In this document: positions 60,617 through 64,000 of the stretch, piece by piece
Position numbering within the stretch: position 1 is the first letter of the stretch
Layout: the number at the start of each line of letters is the position of its first letter
Origin: Rhabdonatronobacter sediminivivens
GTDB lineage: Bacteria > Pseudomonadota > Alphaproteobacteria > Rhodobacterales > Rhodobacteraceae
Direction of reading: 5' to 3'
NCBI RefSeq assembly: GCF_013415485.1
Contig: NZ_JACBXS010000012.1
Coordinates: 1 to 64,000, forward strand
Length of the DNA stretch: 64,000 nucleotides
Notes under the pieces: generated by a model
What the model was told of the DNA's origin: nothing
Seen by the model: only the letters and a program-made list of their open reading frames with translations
Databases searched by the model: none
Program-made: the position numbers and the translations under genes

Positions 60617-60783
60617 ACCACCGACGCGGCGGCGCGACAGGCCCCGCAGCATCACCCCGCGGAAAAGACTGGCAAAACCAGCCCGATCCCCCGCCAGCAC
60701 CGGTGCATATCGGCGGCTCCATTGCCTCGGGTCAAAGCGGCCCCAACTCTCGCTGCGTCAAGCCGGGCCACACACCGCCCGCG

Positions 60784-62856
60784 TCACCAACGCCCCTCGC
60801 GCAGCCACGCGCCCAGTGCGAAACCTGCCGCCAGCAGCAGCCAGGCCCAGCCGGGCAGAAGCGCGGCCACACGCAGGTCGGTAGTGACATAGGCTTCGCG
60901 CGGGGTCAGGCCCATCCAGCCGCGCCCGGCGGCGGCGCGGCCCTCGCGCACCTGACGCAGATCGGGCAGCCCGTCCTCGATCCGCGCCACACCACCCCGT
61001 GTGGCCTGCACCAACGGTTGCAGCACCTCGCGCGTGGCGATGGTTTCCTCGAACTCCCTCGGGGCCGAGGGGCCCAGCGCGACCACCGCATCCAGCACCC
61101 CGTCGCTCAGCCGGTAGAGGCCGATTTCGGGCGCCTCCCAGGTGGCGCGATACAGCCCCGGTTCCTCCTGCGCCAGTTCCAGCACCGTCTCGGCGCCTTC
61201 GGGGTCGGTCACGGTGACCGGGGCGACCTCATCATCCAGCGTGCGGCGGGTGACGGTCATGCGCTGGCCCTCGGCGGTGGCGGTCAAGGTCTCTTCTTCC
61301 AGGTCAGGCTCACCCATCATCCAATGCGCCAGCCGGCGCAGCATCTCCAGCTGCGGGCCGCCGCCTTCGTGCCCGCGATCCCACAGCCACGCCTGGTCCG
61401 AGGCCAGCAGCGCCAGCCGCCCCGCGCCCACCCGGTCCAGCACCAGCAGCGGCGCGCCATCGGCGCCCTCCATCACCACCTGGCCCGTGTCGCGCTCCAG
61501 CTCGATCTGGCGATACCAACGGCCCCAGCCGGGGCCTTCGCCCTCGGCCCCGGGGGCGTGGCGTTCCAGCCCCGCCGTCACCGGATGGCGCTGCCCCAGA
61601 TCCGAGATCTGCGGCCAGAAGCCCCGCTCGATCACCCGCGAGGTCGGATGCGCCGGGAACACCTGCCCCAGCGGCGAGCGCCAGATACTGTCGGCCCCGG
61701 CCAGCTCCGGCCCGCCCACCACCAGCAGCGCCCCGCCCTGATCCACATAGCGGCGGATATTGTCGAAATAGGCATTGGGCAGGATGCCGCGCCGCTTGTA
61801 GCGGTCAAAGATGATCAAATCGAATTCGTCGATCTTGTCGATGAACAGCTCACGCGTGGGAAAGGCGATCAGCGACAGTTCGTTCACCGGCACCCCATCC
61901 TGCTTTTCGGGCGGGCGCAGGATGGTGAAATGCACCAGATCCACCGACGGGTCAGACCGCAGCAGGTTGCGCCAGGTGCGCTGCCCGGCATTCGGCTCGC
62001 CCGAGACCAGCAGCACGCTGAGCCGGTCCCGCAGCCCGTTGATCTGCACCACGGCAGCGTTGTTGCGGTCGGTCAATTCGCCCTCGGCGGGGTCCAGTTC
62101 GAATTGCAGGACATTCATGCCGCCCTGATCCAGCGTCAGGCGGATTTCCATATCCTCGCCCACCGGCACGCGGGCGCGGCGGGTGTCCTCGCCGTTGATG
62201 GAATAGGACAGATCGGCCGTATCGCCGGCCGATGCGGGGACGGCGCCCTGATCCTCGACCCGCAGGGTCAGGGTCACGGGCTCGCCCAGGATCGCATAGG
62301 CGGGCGCGTTGCGCACGATCAGGCGGCGGTCCCAGTCATCGGCCTCGCCGGTTTTCAGCAGGTGAAAGGGCGCGTCCATCTGCACATCGGTGCCGGGGTC
62401 ATGCACCTGCCCGTCGCTGATGGCGAACACCCCTGACAGCCGGTCGCGCGGGATGTCCGACAGCGCCTCGGCCAGCACGGTTTTCAGGCGGGTGCCTTCG
62501 TTGCGCGCCCCGTCGGGCACGCGGGCGATGCGCAGGTCGGTGTTGTCCAGCGCGCCGATGCGGTCGCTCAGATGGGTCAGCGCGGCCTCGGTCTGTTCCG
62601 CGCGCGGGCCGATGCGGTTCGATGCCGTGTCATCCACCACCACCAGCGCCACATCCGGCAGGGGGTCGCGTTCCTCGGTCTGCAACGAGGGGTTGGCCAG
62701 AGCGGCCAGCAGCGCCACCGCCCCCAGCCCGCGCAGCCACCAGCCCGGCAGCCCGCGCCACAGCGCCAGCCCCACCATGACCAGCGCCAGAACCCCCGCC
62801 GCCCCCAGCACCAGCAGGGGGACCAGCGGGTCCAGAATGATCTGCGCGCCGCTCAT
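60784..62856 (-). CDS. Large membrane protein with amidotransferase-like/VWA-like middle region
   Basis: The 690-residue protein has two N-terminal helices (about residues 10-55), a large soluble part and a C-terminal helix (LPGWAWLLLAAGFALGAWL). The segment VALVVVDDTASNRI resembles a von Willebrand A metal site without a full DxSxS. RYVDQGGALLVVGGPE resembles class I amidotransferase-like folds but lacks a catalytic cysteine. It pairs with the following DUF4159 protein gene (four-base overlap). Such pairs are usually near MoxR ATPase and BatA-type genes, presumably beyond the window. Function unknown. Confidence 0.72.
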   Translation of the reverse strand: MSGAQIILDPLVPLLVLGAAGVLALVMVGLALWRGLPGWWLRGLGAVALLAALANPSLQTEERDPLPDVALVVVDDTASNRIGPRAEQTEAALTHLSDRIGALDNTDLRIARVPDGARNEGTRLKTVLAEALSDIPRDRLSGVFAISDGQVHDPGTDVQMDAPFHLLKTGEADDWDRRLIVRNAPAYAILGEPVTLTLRVEDQGAVPASAGDTADLSYSINGEDTRRARVPVGEDMEIRLTLDQGGMNVLQFELDPAEGELTDRNNAAVVQINGLRDRLSVLLVSGEPNAGQRTWRNLLRSDPSVDLVHFTILRPPEKQDGVPVNELSLIAFPTRELFIDKIDEFDLIIFDRYKRRGILPNAYFDNIRRYVDQGGALLVVGGPELAGADSIWRSPLGQVFPAHPTSRVIERGFWPQISDLGQRHPVTAGLERHAPGAEGEGPGWGRWYRQIELERDTGQVVMEGADGAPLLVLDRVGAGRLALLASDQAWLWDRGHEGGGPQLEMLRRLAHWMMGEPDLEEETLTATAEGQRMTVTRRTLDDEVAPVTVTDPEGAETVLELAQEEPGLYRATWEAPEIGLYRLSDGVLDAVVALGPSAPREFEETIATREVLQPLVQATRGGVARIEDGLPDLRQVREGRAAAGRGWMGLTPREAYVTTDLRVAALLPGWAWLLLAAGFALGAWLREGRW

Positions 62857-64000
62857 TGGCCCAGCCTTTCCAGCAATGCAGGCACATGCACCTGATCGGA
62901 TTTGTAATTGCCGGTCAGCACATGGGTGATCAGGTTCACCCCGAAGCGCAGCGCGATCTCGCGCTGGCGTTCGCCGTCCATGCCGCGCCCGACACGCAGC
63001 AACGGCAGCCCCTGCGCATCCACCGCCCAGGCCGCCGCCCAGTCATGCGAGCCGATGATCACCGGCGTCACCCCGTCATTGAGGCTGCGAAAGGGCATGC
63101 CTTCGGCCAGTTCGGCATCGGGCGGGGAAGCCTCGACCCACAGGTCGCGCCCGGTGAACCGGCCCGGAAACTCCTGGATCAGGTAGAAGGTGCGGGTGAG
63201 GATGTGATCCTCGGGCACCGGTTCCAGCGGCGGGATGTCCAGCGAGCGCGCGATGGCCTGCAGGCGGCGCTCGGCGGGGGTGGTGCGGGTCAGCCCGGCC
63301 AGTTCGGCATCGCGGGTGTCGAACATGATCATGCCCCCCCCGCGCAAGTAGCGGTTCAGCCGTGACAGCGCGGCGTCGGACGGGATCGGCGTATCCTCGG
63401 TGATGGGCCAGTAGAGGAAGGGGAAGAACACCAGCTCATCACGCTCCAGGTCCACGCCGATGGGATCATCGGGTTCGATCGAGGTGCGCTGGAACAGCGC
63501 CTGCGAGAGGCCGCGCAATCCGGCCTCGGCAATCTCATCCACCCGTGGGTCCCCGGTCATCACATGGGCCAGAACCACGTTATTCGCCGCCATGATCGCC
63601 AGCCGGTCATCGGTGTCCACCGCATCTTCGGCCAGTGCGGCGCCGGGCGTAGTCAACATGGCCAGCGCTGTCAGCGCCGCTGCCGTGGCCCGGACGGGCA
63701 ACAGCCGCCCCGCAATCCACAGCGCGGCCAGAATATCGGCCATCAGCGCCAGCAGCCCCGCGCCCAGGAATGCCCCCGCCAGCCGGGTTTCGCTGAGCGC
63801 GCCGCCGCGTTCCACCTGCACCCGCGCGGGCCAGTCGGCGGGCTGCAATTCGGCATCGGCATCGGCCATCACATTGACCGCCAGACTGCCCCCGGGCCCG
63901 GCATAGCCCCCCGGCGGCAGATCAGGACCGGTGGTGCTTTCGACCAAAAGCTCCCCCGCGACCCCGGCCATGCCCGAGGCGTCTTGCACCTCGCCGAACC
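62853..64000 (-). CDS. DUF4159-domain membrane protein, N-terminus outside the window
   Basis: The frame is open to the window edge. The visible part has two hydrophobic segments (about LAGAFLGAGLLALMADILAA and LLPVRATAAALTALAM), then the DUF4159 domain: RLAIMAANNVVLAHVMTG at the start, ELVFFPFLYWPITEDTP, RGGGMIMFDTRD and ALRFGVNLITHVLTGNYKSDQVH at the end. It overlaps the next gene by four bases and is encoded with it. The missing N-terminal part is probably a BatA-like domain with further membrane segments. Function unknown. Confidence 0.8.
   Translation of the reverse strand, partial: FGEVQDASGMAGVAGELLVESTTGPDLPPGGYAGPGGSLAVNVMADADAELQPADWPARVQVERGGALSETRLAGAFLGAGLLALMADILAALWIAGRLLPVRATAAALTALAMLTTPGAALAEDAVDTDDRLAIMAANNVVLAHVMTGDPRVDEIAEAGLRGLSQALFQRTSIEPDDPIGVDLERDELVFFPFLYWPITEDTPIPSDAALSRLNRYLRGGGMIMFDTRDAELAGLTRTTPAERRLQAIARSLDIPPLEPVPEDHILTRTFYLIQEFPGRFTGRDLWVEASPPDAELAEGMPFRSLNDGVTPVIIGSHDWAAAWAVDAQGLPLLRVGRGMDGERQREIALRFGVNLITHVLTGNYKSDQVHVPALLERLGQ

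Noticed and set aside
60703..62436. 577-codon open frame on the plus strand
   Set aside because: Antisense to the large membrane protein gene; histidine/glutamine-rich with no motif.
1..64000. CRISPR arrays, tRNA or rRNA genes, insertion sequences, prophage
   Set aside because: I saw no regularly spaced direct repeats, no tRNA-like cloverleaf or rRNA sequence, and no transposase, integrase or phage structural motifs. This was by eye; tRNAscan-SE and ISfinder would be decisive.

Overview
The window is GC-rich, tightly packed bacterial DNA. Its gene content points to an alphaproteobacterium of the order Rhodobacterales (Roseobacter/Rhodobacter group). Pointers are hemC divergent from hemE, carA divergent from a YqeY gene, long-form PstC and PstA, soxYZ beside flavocytochrome c, and an FnrL-type box before a di-haem peroxidase. 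This placement is inference from gene content, not a database match. I see no rRNA, tRNA, CRISPR array, prophage or insertion sequence.

Layout. 1-13.5 kb is mostly housekeeping: queG, zapE, a rhodanese sulfurtransferase with an acetyltransferase, a ketopantoate-reductase-like gene, cspA, an L,D-transpeptidase lipoprotein, a thioesterase, a GT4 glycosyltransferase, an AI-2E-type permease, an endonuclease-fold protein, hemC and hemE. 13.6-15.3 kb is a DUF1007 plus NicO nickel/cobalt export pair. 15.4-34.2 kb is the centrepiece. It begins with a flippase, a CpsD-like ATPase, a Wzz-like chain-length protein and a polymerase. These run without a break into a 2,117-residue polyketide synthase (KS-AT-KR-DH-ACP-TE), a GT2 glycosyltransferase, a 1,558-residue NRPS-like protein (formyltransferase, relic condensation domain, adenylation domain split by a luciferase-like monooxygenase, carrier), an Sfp-type phosphopantetheinyl transferase and a WecG/TagA glycosyltransferase. 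From the polymerase onward every junction overlaps, mostly as ATGA, TGATG or GTGA, so this is read as one translationally coupled operon.

34.2-36.9 kb has a secreted acidic protein, a 60-residue membrane protein and an HWE/HisKA_2-type sensor kinase. 37.3-40.9 kb is a sulfur-oxidation cassette (YeeE permease, cytochrome c, sulfide dehydrogenase flavoprotein, SoxY, SoxZ). 41-47.4 kb is pstSCAB on the minus strand behind a clear Pho box, with a terminator-like hairpin between pstS and pstC. 47.8-54.8 kb has a TbpB-like lipoprotein, an ABC exporter, a thioesterase, a di-haem cytochrome c peroxidase, a TusA-like protein and two facing outer-membrane paralogues. 55.1-58.6 kb is a coupled operon of a Ddl-like ligase, a membrane-anchored Mur ligase and an alpha/beta hydrolase. 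58.7-64 kb has carA, yqeY and two membrane proteins, the last cut by the window end.

How the central locus may work (inference): the PPTase primes both megasynthases. The NRPS activates, and may formylate and oxidise, a small amino acid. The PKS extends it and its thioesterase releases or transfers it. The glycosyltransferases, flippase, polymerase and chain-length protein suggest that the product decorates, caps or is co-made with a surface polysaccharide. Four copies of a GC-rich palindromic intergenic repeat are also present.
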